This document shows positions 1 to 8,483 of a DNA stretch of 64,000 nucleotides, one piece after another. Position 1 is the first letter of the stretch, and every line of letters starts with the position of its first letter. Source of the stretch: Zunongwangia profunda SM-A87 (lineage in GTDB: Bacteria > Bacteroidota > Bacteroidia > Flavobacteriales > Flavobacteriaceae). The notes below the pieces were generated by a model. That model had not been told where the DNA came from and ran no database searches. It saw nothing but the letters and a program-made list of their open reading frames with translations. Where the stretch lies: assembly GCF_000023465.1 (NCBI RefSeq), contig NC_014041.1, positions 1-64,000 on the forward strand. Direction: 5' to 3'. Both the position numbers and the translations under genes were made by a program.

Positions 1-764
1 GTATGTCCCGGCATATCCACTTCGGGAATAATCATAACATTTCGCTCTTTTGCGTATGCCTGTAACTCTTTATATTCTTTTTGCGTTAAAAAACCGGCAC
101 GACCATTTTTTACGGCAGACTGCCCTCCTATTTCGGTTAATTTTGGCCATTTCTTAATCTCAATTCTCCAACCCTGATCATCGCTTAAATGTAAATGAAA
201 ACGATTCAATTTATATAGGGCCATGCGATCTACGTGCTTTTTCAAGTAATCCAAATCAAAAAAGCTTCGTGCCACATCAAGCATACTGCCGCGCCATTCG
301 TAATAAGGCTTATCGGAAATGTTAGCCGCCGGAATATTAAATGCCGAGCCAATTTTACCTGATTCCACTTCAGCAGGAAACAATTGTCTAAGTGTGGTTA
401 TTCCGTAGAAAAGTCCGGCATTATCTGCCGCTTCAATCATTATTTTTTCTGAAGTAACCTTGAGTTGGTACCCTTCATTTCCTAAGGAAGAAGAAAGATC
501 CTTATTGATTTTTAATGAAATCTTAGCTTCTTTCTCTGAAGCTTTTTCAAACTCACTTCCTGTAGTATTCAATAAAGCTTTAAGCCATTTTAAACTTTCT
601 TCGGCCCTGGCATCTGCATAAAAAGTTACGGTAGACGGAAACTGAAATTCGCTATTTTTCCATTCAATTTTGGAAGGCATTGGAATAATAGCTGGTTTAT
701 CCTGAGCGTAAGCACCTATAAAAATAAAGGCTACAAGGAAAACAGAAAAGAAAGAACGTTTCAT
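1..764 (-). CDS. Beta-N-acetylhexosaminidase, GH20 family (3' end outside window)
   Basis: This is an exported glycosidase that removes terminal beta-linked N-acetylhexosamine from chitin oligomers or glycans. The reading frame starts at the ATG complement at 764 with a clear signal peptide (MKRSFFSVFLVAFIFIGAYAQ) and stays open to the window edge, giving about 254 residues. The N-terminal GH20b-like domain is followed by the start of the GH20 barrel: a run with RSFFDLDYLKKHVDRMALYK, then the typical NRFHLHLSDDQGWRIEIKKW block and IPEVDMPGH at the end. The catalytic Asp-Glu pair lies outside the window. The MFS sugar permease lies just upstream on the same strand, which fits amino-sugar scavenging. 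The family is clear; the exact substrate is not. Confidence 0.9.
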   Translation of the reverse strand, partial: MKRSFFSVFLVAFIFIGAYAQDKPAIIPMPSKIEWKNSEFQFPSTVTFYADARAEESLKWLKALLNTTGSEFEKASEKEAKISLKINKDLSSSLGNEGYQLKVTSEKIMIEAADNAGLFYGITTLRQLFPAEVESGKIGSAFNIPAANISDKPYYEWRGSMLDVARSFFDLDYLKKHVDRMALYKLNRFHLHLSDDQGWRIEIKKWPKLTEIGGQSAVKNGRAGFLTQKEYKELQAYAKERNVMIIPEVDMPGH

Positions 765-913
765 ACTTATATTTTTTACACGAATAAATTTAGGCTAAAC
801 ATTTAATTTTCCAATTTTTAAATAATTAAACAGCTTTCCCTGGCTTTAATTCTCTTGATATTTGGCCTTTAGAGGCATTTTGGTTTGGCTATTCAAACTC
901 CTCAATAAGATTT

Positions 914-2173
914 TTATCTAATTTTATATCCCTTAACCGCAAAGAAAAGGATATATAAATAACATGGAATCACCACCCAGTATGCCTGTTGCAATCCGAA
1001 ACTATCTGCTAAAGAACCATAGGCTAAAGGTACAATCGCACCACCGGCAATCGCCATAATTAAAAACGACGAAGCAATTTTGGTAAACCTTCCCAAACCG
1101 TCTAAGGCTAAAGGCCAAATGGCCGGGAAAACTACTGCATTTGCCAATCCTAACATCGAGATACAAAGTACAGAAACAAAACCATCAGTAAAAATTGCAG
1201 CTAATCCCAGCAAAATACCCAAAATTCCGGAAATTCGAAGAGCTTTTGCCTGACTAATATATTTTGGAATCGTTACAGTCCCTATTAAATAACCAACGAT
1301 CATCGCTGCTAAGGTATACGAAGTAAATTGTAAAGCTGCTTCTGAAGGTATTCCCTGCCCGTCTTTCGCGTATGTAATTACGGTATCACCAGCAATTACC
1401 TCAACTCCTACATATAAGAACATGGCCAATGTTCCCAGAAGCAAATTAGGAAACTGGAATACACTGGTTTTATTTTTATTAGCTTCAGCAAGACTTTCAT
1501 CTTCTTTATCGGTTTCGATTTCTGGTAAAGAAGAAAAATAAATAAGTACCGCTAAACCAACAAGAACAATCGCCATAACGATATAAGGCATTTCTACCCG
1601 GGACGAAAGCAAATCTAATTCGGCTTCACGCTCAGCACCGGTCAATGTACTAAGTTTAGCCTCAACCTGATCCATATTTTTAAGCAAAATAGCACCAATG
1701 GTTAAAGGAGCTAAAATCCCGGCAACCTTATTACAAATTCCCATAATACTAATACGCTTTGCTGCACTTTCAATAGGCCCTAATACGGTAATATAAGGAT
1801 TGGCAGCAGATTGTAACAGCGCCAATCCTGTACCCTGAACAAATAATCCTGTAAGGAATAAGGCATACGTTCTGGAGGCTGCCGCAGGAATAAATATCAA
1901 AGCACCTACCGCCATTACTATTAATCCCAGCCCCATCCCTTTTTTAAACCCGGTTTTCTCTAAAACCTTTGCTGAGGGAATAGCCATTACGAAATATGAA
2001 ATATAAGAAGCAAAAGCCACAAAAAACGATTGGAAGTTATTCAGCTCGTTTGCGGTTTTTAAATAAGGGATTAACACTGAATTTAACCAGGTGACAAATC
2101 CAAAAATAAAAAATAAGATTCCTATAATAATGATCGACCTGCTGGTTCCTGAAGTATTCGAGTTATTGCTCAT
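914..2173 (-). CDS. MFS sugar permease, FucP/NagP-like
   Basis: A 419-residue, 12-helix major facilitator protein of the fucose/glucose/N-acetylglucosamine:H+ symporter group common in Bacteroidota. The first helix pair has the family pattern FGFVTWLNSVLIPYLK, followed by an amphipathic segment and SAKVLEKTGFKKGMGLGL. The central charged loop (roughly residues 168-190 and 220-236) separates the two six-helix halves. It is placed upstream of, and on the same strand as, the GH20 hexosaminidase with a 149-bp gap, so import of GlcNAc-type sugars is the best guess. The substrate cannot be read from sequence alone; glucose, galactose or fucose are alternatives. Confidence 0.85.
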   Translation of the reverse strand: MSNNSNTSGTSRSIIIIGILFFIFGFVTWLNSVLIPYLKTANELNNFQSFFVAFASYISYFVMAIPSAKVLEKTGFKKGMGLGLIVMAVGALIFIPAAASRTYALFLTGLFVQGTGLALLQSAANPYITVLGPIESAAKRISIMGICNKVAGILAPLTIGAILLKNMDQVEAKLSTLTGAEREAELDLLSSRVEMPYIVMAIVLVGLAVLIYFSSLPEIETDKEDESLAEANKNKTSVFQFPNLLLGTLAMFLYVGVEVIAGDTVITYAKDGQGIPSEAALQFTSYTLAAMIVGYLIGTVTIPKYISQAKALRISGILGILLGLAAIFTDGFVSVLCISMLGLANAVVFPAIWPLALDGLGRFTKIASSFLIMAIAGGAIVPLAYGSLADSFGLQQAYWVVIPCYLYILFFAVKGYKIR

Positions 2174-2419
2174 AATATTTATTTACCCCTATTTTAAATT
2201 AGCATATTAAAAAAGCTTAAATTCAAATCATTAAAATTTTACAGAAAGCCTCTTACAAAAAAAAGAAACTTTTTTATAAAACTTAAACACTTTATTAACT
2301 TTTTTTATAATTAAAAAGAACATAGATTAAATTTTTACTTAGAATTATGTATTGAAACTTTTAAATTCCTGAATTTTTAAACAGCTTCGTAAAGTTTATA
2401 TCAGGTATTTGAAATACAC

Positions 2420-2427
2420 TATATTTG
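2420..2427 (+). promoter_or_regulatory. Putative -7 promoter element for lepA
   Basis: TATATTTG matches the Bacteroidota -7 consensus TAnnTTTG. No good -33 TTG is present at the usual 19-base spacing. If it is used, the lepA transcript has a leader of about 195 bases, which is unusually long for this window. Confidence 0.4.
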
Positions 2428-2523
2428 CAGCCCAAAAATTTTATAACTATACTGTCAAAAATCGATATTTTCTGACTTTTTTTATTTTGGATTTTTGGAT
2501 GGCGTTTATTTTAATAAGTCACG

Positions 2524-2596
2524 AAGGCTTTAAGATATTGAAAAACGCTTAATAATTTTAAAATATCCGAGTTTTAAACTCAGCGAATAAAGCCTT
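2524..2596 (+). other. Candidate structured leader ahead of lepA
   Basis: Three nested complementary segments are visible: AAGGCTTTA (2524-2532) with TAAAGCCTT (2588-2596), CGCT (2546-2549) with AGCG (2582-2585), and GAGTT (2569-2573) with AACTC (2577-2581). Together they could fold into one branched hairpin about 33 bases ahead of the lepA start codon. I recognise no known riboswitch, and chance pairing in AT-rich DNA is possible. Confidence 0.3.
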
Positions 2597-2628
2597 ATAG
2601 GTTTAAACAAATTAATGTTCACAATTGC

Positions 2629-4425
2629 ATGAAACACATTCGTAATTTTTGTATCATCGCCCATATCGATCATGGAAAGAGTACACTAGCCGATAGACTT
2701 TTAGACTTTACAGGATCGGTAACAGAACGAGAAAAGCAGGCACAGCTTTTAGATAATATGGATTTGGAGCGGGAGCGTGGTATCACTATTAAAAGTCATG
2801 CAATCCAAATGGATTATGTTCATGAAGGTGAGCATTACACGCTAAATTTAATCGACACCCCGGGACACGTGGATTTCTCTTACGAGGTTTCCAGATCTAT
2901 CGCCGCCTGTGAAGGTGCTTTACTGGTAGTTGATGCCGCACAAAGTATACAGGCACAAACAATTTCTAACCTTTATCTGGCTTTAGAAAACGATCTTGAG
3001 ATTATCCCGGTTTTAAATAAAGTAGATCTTCCCAGCGCAAATCCCGAGGAAGTTACCGATGATATTGTGGACCTTTTAGGCTGTGATCCTGATGATGTTA
3101 TCCCTGCAAGTGCTAAAACAGGAATTGGTATAGAGGAAATATTACATGCTATTATTACCAAAATACCAGCTCCCAGCGGCAAAGTAGATGCACCATTAAG
3201 AGCTTTGATTTTCGATTCGGTTTACAATCCGTTTCGCGGAGTAGAAACGTTCTTTAGGGTGATTAACGGAAGTATTAAGAAGAACCAACACATCAAATTT
3301 GTGGCAACTGGTAAAGATTATTCCGCAGATGAAGTTGGTACACTAAAGCTTATTCAGCATCCAAAACAGGAAATTAAAACCGGAGATGTTGGTTATTTAA
3401 TCACCGGAATCAAAGACGCTAGAGAAGTAAAAGTAGGGGATACCATTACCGATGCTAAAAATCCAACTACCGAAGCTGTTGCCGGATTCGAAGATGTAAA
3501 ACCTATGGTATTTGCCGGGATTTATCCTGTAGATACTGAAGATTATGAAGAATTACGAGCTTCTATGGAAAAACTTCAGCTTAACGATGCCTCTTTGGTG
3601 TTCACTCCAGAGAGTTCTGCAGCATTAGGTTTTGGTTTTAGATGTGGATTCCTGGGAATGCTTCACCTGGAGATAATTCAGGAACGATTAGAGCGTGAGT
3701 TCGACATGACAGTAATTACCACCGTTCCCAACGTATCTTACAACGCTTATACCAATAAACATCCGGACGAGGTTATTTTGGTAAATAATCCATCAGATCT
3801 ACCCGAACCCTCTACATTAAATAGGGTAGAAGAGCCATATATTAAAGCGACGATTATTACGAAATCTGATTATGTTGGCAATGTAATGTCTCTTTGTATC
3901 GAAAAACGAGGAGAAATTACTAACCAGACATATTTAACTACAGAGCGTGTAGAATTATCTTTTGATATGCCTTTAGCTGAAATTGTTTTTGATTTTTATG
4001 ATCGCTTAAAAACAGTTTCCCGTGGTTATGCTTCTTTCGATTATTCTCCTGTTGGATTACGTACTTCTAAACTGGTAAAAGTTGATGTTTTACTTAACGG
4101 AAATAAAGTAGACGCGCTTTCAGCTTTATTACACCAGGATAATGCTTATGATATTGGTAAGAAGATGTGTGAAAAACTGAAAGAATTGATCCCAAGACAG
4201 CAGTTTGATATTCCTATTCAAGCGGCGATTGGAGCAAAAATTATCTCCAGAGAAACCGTAAAAGCGCTTAGAAAAGACGTAACTGCGAAATGTTATGGTG
4301 GAGATATCTCCCGTAAAAGAAAGCTCTTAGAGAAGCAGAAAAAGGGTAAAAAACGTATGCGCCAGGTTGGAAACGTAGAAATACCTCAGGAAGCATTTAT
4401 GGCGGTATTGAAATTAAACGACTAG
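2629..4425 (+). CDS. lepA: Elongation factor 4 (back-translocating GTPase LepA)
   Basis: Ribosome-associated GTPase of the EF-G family that acts on stalled or mistranslocated ribosomes. At 598 residues it is full length. G1 is [15 protein letters not shown] near the N-terminus, G3 is [11 protein letters not shown] and G4 is [12 protein letters not shown]. The LepA-specific C-terminal domain is present ([19 protein letters not shown], then [20 protein letters not shown]). The start at 2629 gives the conserved [16 protein letters not shown] terminus; an ATG at 2615 is out of frame. A strong hairpin terminator follows at once, so the gene looks monocistronic. Confidence 0.98.
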   Translation: MKHIRNFCIIAHIDHGKSTLADRLLDFTGSVTEREKQAQLLDNMDLERERGITIKSHAIQMDYVHEGEHYTLNLIDTPGHVDFSYEVSRSIAACEGALLVVDAAQSIQAQTISNLYLALENDLEIIPVLNKVDLPSANPEEVTDDIVDLLGCDPDDVIPASAKTGIGIEEILHAIITKIPAPSGKVDAPLRALIFDSVYNPFRGVETFFRVINGSIKKNQHIKFVATGKDYSADEVGTLKLIQHPKQEIKTGDVGYLITGIKDAREVKVGDTITDAKNPTTEAVAGFEDVKPMVFAGIYPVDTEDYEELRASMEKLQLNDASLVFTPESSAALGFGFRCGFLGMLHLEIIQERLEREFDMTVITTVPNVSYNAYTNKHPDEVILVNNPSDLPEPSTLNRVEEPYIKATIITKSDYVGNVMSLCIEKRGEITNQTYLTTERVELSFDMPLAEIVFDFYDRLKTVSRGYASFDYSPVGLRTSKLVKVDVLLNGNKVDALSALLHQDNAYDIGKKMCEKLKELIPRQQFDIPIQAAIGAKIISRETVKALRKDVTAKCYGGDISRKRKLLEKQKKGKKRMRQVGNVEIPQEAFMAVLKLND

Positions 4426-4452
4426 TAAAAGTTTAAAAGCTGATTTTATATA

Positions 4453-4495
4453 AAAAACCCCTCATAGTTTTGAAGCTATGAGGGGTTTTGTTTTT
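4453..4495 (+). terminator. Rho-independent terminator after lepA
   Basis: The perfect stem AAAACCCCTCATAG / CTATGAGGGGTTTT (4454-4467 and 4475-4488) has a 7-base loop and is followed by a T-rich tail. It lies 30 bases after the lepA stop codon. Confidence 0.9.
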
Positions 4496-4613
4496 CATAA
4501 ACGCTTCAGACATTTTAAATCATTTAAACCACTTAAGCTGTAAAAACTTCTAATTAGAATACGTTTACTCGAACCTGTAAAACTTCAAATTTTAGCATTG
4601 TACTTCAATTTCT

Positions 4614-4621
4614 TAAATTTG
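4614..4621 (+). promoter_or_regulatory. Putative -7 element for the yebC-family gene
   Basis: TAAATTTG fits TAnnTTTG about 80 bases ahead of the ATG at 4701. No clear -33 partner is present. In such AT-rich DNA a chance match is plausible. Confidence 0.3.
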
Positions 4622-4700
4622 TGAAAATTGCTTCATTTTTCATTAAAAACGACCTAAATTGAATGAAAATTGAGTAAAAAGCACTAAAAAGAAGAGGAAA

Positions 4701-5459
4701 ATGGCTGGACATAGTAAATGGGCGAATATAAAACACCGTAAAGGGGCACAGGATAAAAAACGGGCTAAACAGTTTACCCGGGCAATTAAAGAAATTAGTG
4801 TAGCTGTTAAAGAAGGTGGAGGGGCAGATCCTGAAGCTAATCCAAGCTTGCGTAATGCGATAAGCAACGCAAAAGGGGTTAATATGCCCAAAGACACTAT
4901 AGATCGTGCAATTAAAAAAGCAAGTGGGGCAGATGCGGATAATTACGAAACCGTAACTTTTGAAGGGTATGGGCCTAACGGAATTGCCATTTTTGTAGAA
5001 TGCACCACAGATAATACCAATAGAACTGTAGCCTCAGTAAGATCAATTTTTACTAAAAATGGTGGAAGTCTGGGAACTAATGGTTCGTTAGAATTCTTAT
5101 TCGATAAAAAAGGAGTTTTTGTGCTGGAAAAGGAAAAAATTGAAATGAACCTTGAAGAATTTGAGCTTGAACTTATTGAAGGGGGTGCGACCAAAATCGA
5201 AAAAGAGGACGACCTCATGACGATTTATACCGATTTTAATGACTTTGGAATGATGTCCTCCAAACTGGAAGAATTAAACATCGAGACAAAATCTTCTGAG
5301 GTACAACGAATTCCTTTAAATACCTTAGAACTTCCGGTTGAAGACGCTAAAAAGATCTTAAATCTCGTCGAAAAATTTGAAGATGATGATGATGTTCAAA
5401 ATGTATATCATAACCTTGATATTACAGACGAACTGATTGGGGCAATGGAAGCCGAATAA
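4701..5459 (+). CDS. YebC/PmpR (TACO1) family translation factor
   Basis: A 252-residue member of the YebC/TACO1 family, long annotated as transcriptional regulators. Members have more recently been linked to rescue of translation at difficult stretches such as polyproline. The N-terminus MAGHSKWANIKHRKGAQDKKR is the family signature, followed by the conserved GGADPEANPSLRNAISNAKGVNMPKDTIDRAIKKA block and the acidic middle and C-terminal domains. There are slightly more residues than in E. coli YebC, mostly at the acidic C-terminus (FEDDDDVQNVYHNL). It sits alone between two terminator hairpins. The family is certain; regulator or ribosome factor cannot be settled here. Confidence 0.93.
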   Translation: MAGHSKWANIKHRKGAQDKKRAKQFTRAIKEISVAVKEGGGADPEANPSLRNAISNAKGVNMPKDTIDRAIKKASGADADNYETVTFEGYGPNGIAIFVECTTDNTNRTVASVRSIFTKNGGSLGTNGSLEFLFDKKGVFVLEKEKIEMNLEEFELELIEGGATKIEKEDDLMTIYTDFNDFGMMSSKLEELNIETKSSEVQRIPLNTLELPVEDAKKILNLVEKFEDDDDVQNVYHNLDITDELIGAMEAE

Positions 5460-5513
5460 TGCTAAGAAGGCTAGCATGATTAAATTCAAAAAAATTAGCT
5501 AAAAATATAACTA

Positions 5514-5550
5514 GAAACGCCCAATTTCAATAATTGAAATTGGGCGTTTC
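5514..5550. terminator. Bidirectional terminator between yebC-family gene and antiporter
   Basis: A perfect 17-bp inverted repeat: the left arm at 5514-5530 begins GAAACGCCCAATTTC, the right arm at 5534-5550, with a 3-base spacer. It lies between two convergent genes, ends in T-rich sequence on both sides and can serve both. Confidence 0.8.
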
Positions 5551-5570
5551 TCATATAATCTGAATCTATA

Positions 5571-7448
5571 TTAATCTTCCTCAGTATTGGTTTTCGTATC
5601 TTCTGCGTCTCCAGTATTCGAATTATCTTCAACCTCCATCTGCTTTCCTAAATACACCAGCTTAAAACCTTCTTCAATTTCTACTTCTTTACTATTAGAC
5701 GGAATAATACTAAGATTTCCTTCGTTATTTTTTACAAATAGTGGAATAATATCTGGATCGGTTTTGGAAATTTCTATTAATCCTTCATAATGCTCTTTAG
5801 AGTTCAGCGTAATCTCATGCACCTGTGAATATTTTCGGGCAAGATTGGTAAGTTTAACATAATCATCTGTTTGAGAGAACAATCCTTCTTTTGGATTATT
5901 TTCGGGATCCTGCATTTCTTCTGGAGAAACTACTCTAAAAGAGCCGTTTTCACCAAAATGCTTTCTAAATTTTTCTATGGCATTCTTATTAATTTCACTG
6001 TTACTGGTCATCGCCATTAAATAACCTATGTCATTAAGCTCGATATTATTAATAAGATCTTCAGAATACACATTTTCTTCTATCGCATCTAAGCCCATGC
6101 TCTTGGCCTTTCTAACATTCATCCCATTATTATCAACCAAAACAACATGTCTTCCATTCTCCTCCATATACTTACCGATAATTCTTGAAAAAGACGAAGC
6201 TCCAATAATTAAAATTCCTTCAGAATCCTTTAAAAATACACCCACAAGCTGAGCAAATAAACGGGCAGTGGTAGCGTTTAATAATACCGTTCCCAACACG
6301 ATCATAAACACCAGCGGTGTAATATATTCAGCACCTTCCACACCTTGATTCGCCAGCTCTATACCAAATAAAGAGGCAATACCCGCAGCTACAATTCCGC
6401 GAGGTCCAACCCAGCTTATAAACAGTTTTTCATTGAATTTTAATGAAGAATTGATACTACTTATAAAAACACCTAACGGTCTTACGACAAAAACAATTAC
6501 TGCAAATAGCCAGATCGCCTTACTGGTAAATATCAGGTACAGATCTTCCATATTGATATTTGCAGCCAGCAAAATAAATAAAATAGAAATTAAAAGGACA
6601 CTTAAGGATTCCTTGAAATATAACAGCTCTTTTAAGTTTGGAAGGTCGATATTTCCCATCACCATCCCCATCACTACCACAGCCAAAAGTCCGCTTTCGT
6701 GAGCAAACTGATCTGATAACACAAAAACCCCTAATACAGCGGCCAGGGTAAGCACATTTAATAAATAATGCGGAATAATATTTTTCTTGATACTGTAGGC
6801 CAGGGCATGGGCAAAAGTGAAGCCGAAAGTGAAGCCGAAAAGTACGATTTTACCAAATTCCAGTAACACGGTTGAAGTATACTCTTTTCCTTTTCCTGCA
6901 CTAATAAACTCAAAAACCAACACGGCAAACAATGCCCCTATAGGATCGATAAGAATCCCTTCCCATTTTAAAATGGTAGAAACATCTTTTTTAAGCGGAA
7001 TATTACGTAGGATAGGCGTAATTACTGTAGGACCGGTAACTATAATTAATGAAGCAAATAAAAACGAAATTTGCCAGCTTAGATCGAAAATATAGTGAGC
7101 AGCTATCCCTGCTCCTATAAATGTTATAATTACAGCAACCGTAATTAATTTCACAATTACAAAACCTACGTTTAAAATTTCTCCCTTTTTAAGGGTTAAA
7201 CCACCTTCAAAAAGGATAATCCCAATGGCAAGCGAGACAAAATAAAATAAACTTTCGCCCGGGAACAATCCAGATTCCCCAGTCCAAATAGGCTCTATTA
7301 GTTTACTTCCATCATCTGTAAACATGGTAGCAATTGGCCCTACACAAAGTCCGATCAAAATCAATGGAAGGATTGCAGGAATTTTAAATTTCCACGCCAC
7401 CCATTGTGCCAATATTCCTAAAATTACTATACCTGCTAATTCTAACAT
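5571..7448 (-). CDS. Cation:proton antiporter (CPA1/NhaP type) with C-terminal TrkA-N-like domain
   Basis: A 625-residue inner-membrane Na+ or K+/H+ antiporter. Residues 1 to about 410 contain some 12-13 hydrophobic segments, with the CPA motifs LIIVTGPTVITPIL and WEGILIDPIGALFAV and the conserved FISWVGPRGIVAAG block. From about 412 a nucleotide-binding TrkA-N-like fold begins (ILIIGASSFSRIIGKYMEE), followed by a TrkA-C/RCK_C-like segment (about 545-605) and an acidic tail. The usual GxGxxG of the Rossmann loop is degenerate (GASSFS), so ligand binding may differ. It stands alone on the minus strand. The ion specificity is unknown. Confidence 0.9.
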   Translation of the reverse strand: MLELAGIVILGILAQWVAWKFKIPAILPLILIGLCVGPIATMFTDDGSKLIEPIWTGESGLFPGESLFYFVSLAIGIILFEGGLTLKKGEILNVGFVIVKLITVAVIITFIGAGIAAHYIFDLSWQISFLFASLIIVTGPTVITPILRNIPLKKDVSTILKWEGILIDPIGALFAVLVFEFISAGKGKEYTSTVLLEFGKIVLFGFTFGFTFAHALAYSIKKNIIPHYLLNVLTLAAVLGVFVLSDQFAHESGLLAVVVMGMVMGNIDLPNLKELLYFKESLSVLLISILFILLAANINMEDLYLIFTSKAIWLFAVIVFVVRPLGVFISSINSSLKFNEKLFISWVGPRGIVAAGIASLFGIELANQGVEGAEYITPLVFMIVLGTVLLNATTARLFAQLVGVFLKDSEGILIIGASSFSRIIGKYMEENGRHVVLVDNNGMNVRKAKSMGLDAIEENVYSEDLINNIELNDIGYLMAMTSNSEINKNAIEKFRKHFGENGSFRVVSPEEMQDPENNPKEGLFSQTDDYVKLTNLARKYSQVHEITLNSKEHYEGLIEISKTDPDIIPLFVKNNEGNLSIIPSNSKEVEIEEGFKLVYLGKQMEVEDNSNTGDAEDTKTNTEED

Positions 7449-7618
7449 TAATCTTTTTGATTTGATTTAAAAGCTAAAAATATTAAAAATAGTTTAGTTT
7501 GCTCACAAGCTCGTCTTAAACTAAAATTATTTGTAATCTGATGTTAAATAGATTCAATAAACTGCTTTTAAGCATTTGATTTAATAATTTGCGATATATT
7601 TTGAAAATTTGATAATTT

Positions 7619-8482
7619 ATGCAACTATATCCTATCGAAGCAGGGAATTTTAAGCTGGATGGCGGGGCTATGTTTGGCGTGGTTCCAAAAAGTATTTGGC
7701 AAAAAACAAATCCTGCAGATAGCAATAACATGATCGATATTGGCGCTCGAAGCCTTTTAATCGAGGATGGTAATCGATTAATTCTTATTGATACCGGCCT
7801 GGGAGATAAGCAAAGTGAAAAATTCTTTAGTTATTACTACCAGTGGGGCGATGATTCGCTAGACAAATCTTTACAAAAAAACGGATTTCACCGCGACGAT
7901 ATTACCGATGTATTTACTACCCATCTTCATTTTGATCACTGTGGTGGTTGTGTACAATGGAATAAAGATCGCACCGGTTATGAAACGGTTTTTAAAAATG
8001 CAAAATACTGGAGTAATAAAGATCACTGGCAATGGGCAACAACACCTAACGCTCGTGAAAAGGCCTCTTTTTTAAAGGAAAATATCTTACCAATAGAAGA
8101 AAGCGGACAATTACATTTTGTAGATAGAAACAATAAAGAGCATTTTACAAATATTCCAGAGCTTGGCTTTGGCGTACTCTTTGTAGATGGGCATACTGAC
8201 AAACAAATGATACCTCATTTGGAGTATAAAGGAAAAAAGCTGGTTTTTATGGCAGATTTGCTTCCAACGGCAGGACATATTCCATTACCTTATGTGATGG
8301 GATACGATACCCGCCCGTTATTAACCTTGCCGGAAAAGAAAAGCTTTTTAGATAAAGCCGCAGATGAAGAAATTTATCTTTTTATGCAACATGATGCGCA
8401 CAACGAAGTTATAACCGTAAAACACACCGAGAAAGGTGTAAGACATGACCAAACATACACGTTTAATGAATTATTTAACTAA
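7619..8482 (+). CDS. MBL-fold metallohydrolase
   Basis: A 287-residue metallo-beta-lactamase-fold hydrolase of the AHL-lactonase-like branch. The zinc motif HxHxDH is complete: THLHFDHCGG with H102, H104, D106 and H107. The later ligands are also visible (H192 in VDGHTDKQM, D213 in FMADLLP and a C-terminal QHDAHN). There is no signal peptide, so it is cytoplasmic. The stop codon is one base from the preferred start of the S8 peptidase gene, so the two may be co-transcribed. Family members hydrolyse lactones, thioesters or phosphoesters, and I would not name a substrate. Confidence 0.88.
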   Translation: MQLYPIEAGNFKLDGGAMFGVVPKSIWQKTNPADSNNMIDIGARSLLIEDGNRLILIDTGLGDKQSEKFFSYYYQWGDDSLDKSLQKNGFHRDDITDVFTTHLHFDHCGGCVQWNKDRTGYETVFKNAKYWSNKDHWQWATTPNAREKASFLKENILPIEESGQLHFVDRNNKEHFTNIPELGFGVLFVDGHTDKQMIPHLEYKGKKLVFMADLLPTAGHIPLPYVMGYDTRPLLTLPEKKSFLDKAADEEIYLFMQHDAHNEVITVKHTEKGVRHDQTYTFNELFN

Positions 8483-8483
8483 A

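Larger units (their letters stand above)
2174..2628. other. 455-bp intergenic region upstream of lepA
   Basis: AT-rich region between the divergent MFS permease gene and lepA. It holds a -7-type promoter box at 2420-2427 and, in the roughly 195-base leader that this implies, an inverted repeat (AAGGCTTTA at 2524-2532 with TAAAGCCTT at 2588-2596) enclosing two shorter complementary pairs. No open reading frame of convincing quality was seen here. Confidence 0.5.

Noticed and set aside
7516..7731. A 71-codon frame opposite the start of the MBL-fold gene
   Set aside because: It is antisense to the conserved N-terminus of a real gene and has no recognisable signal or family.
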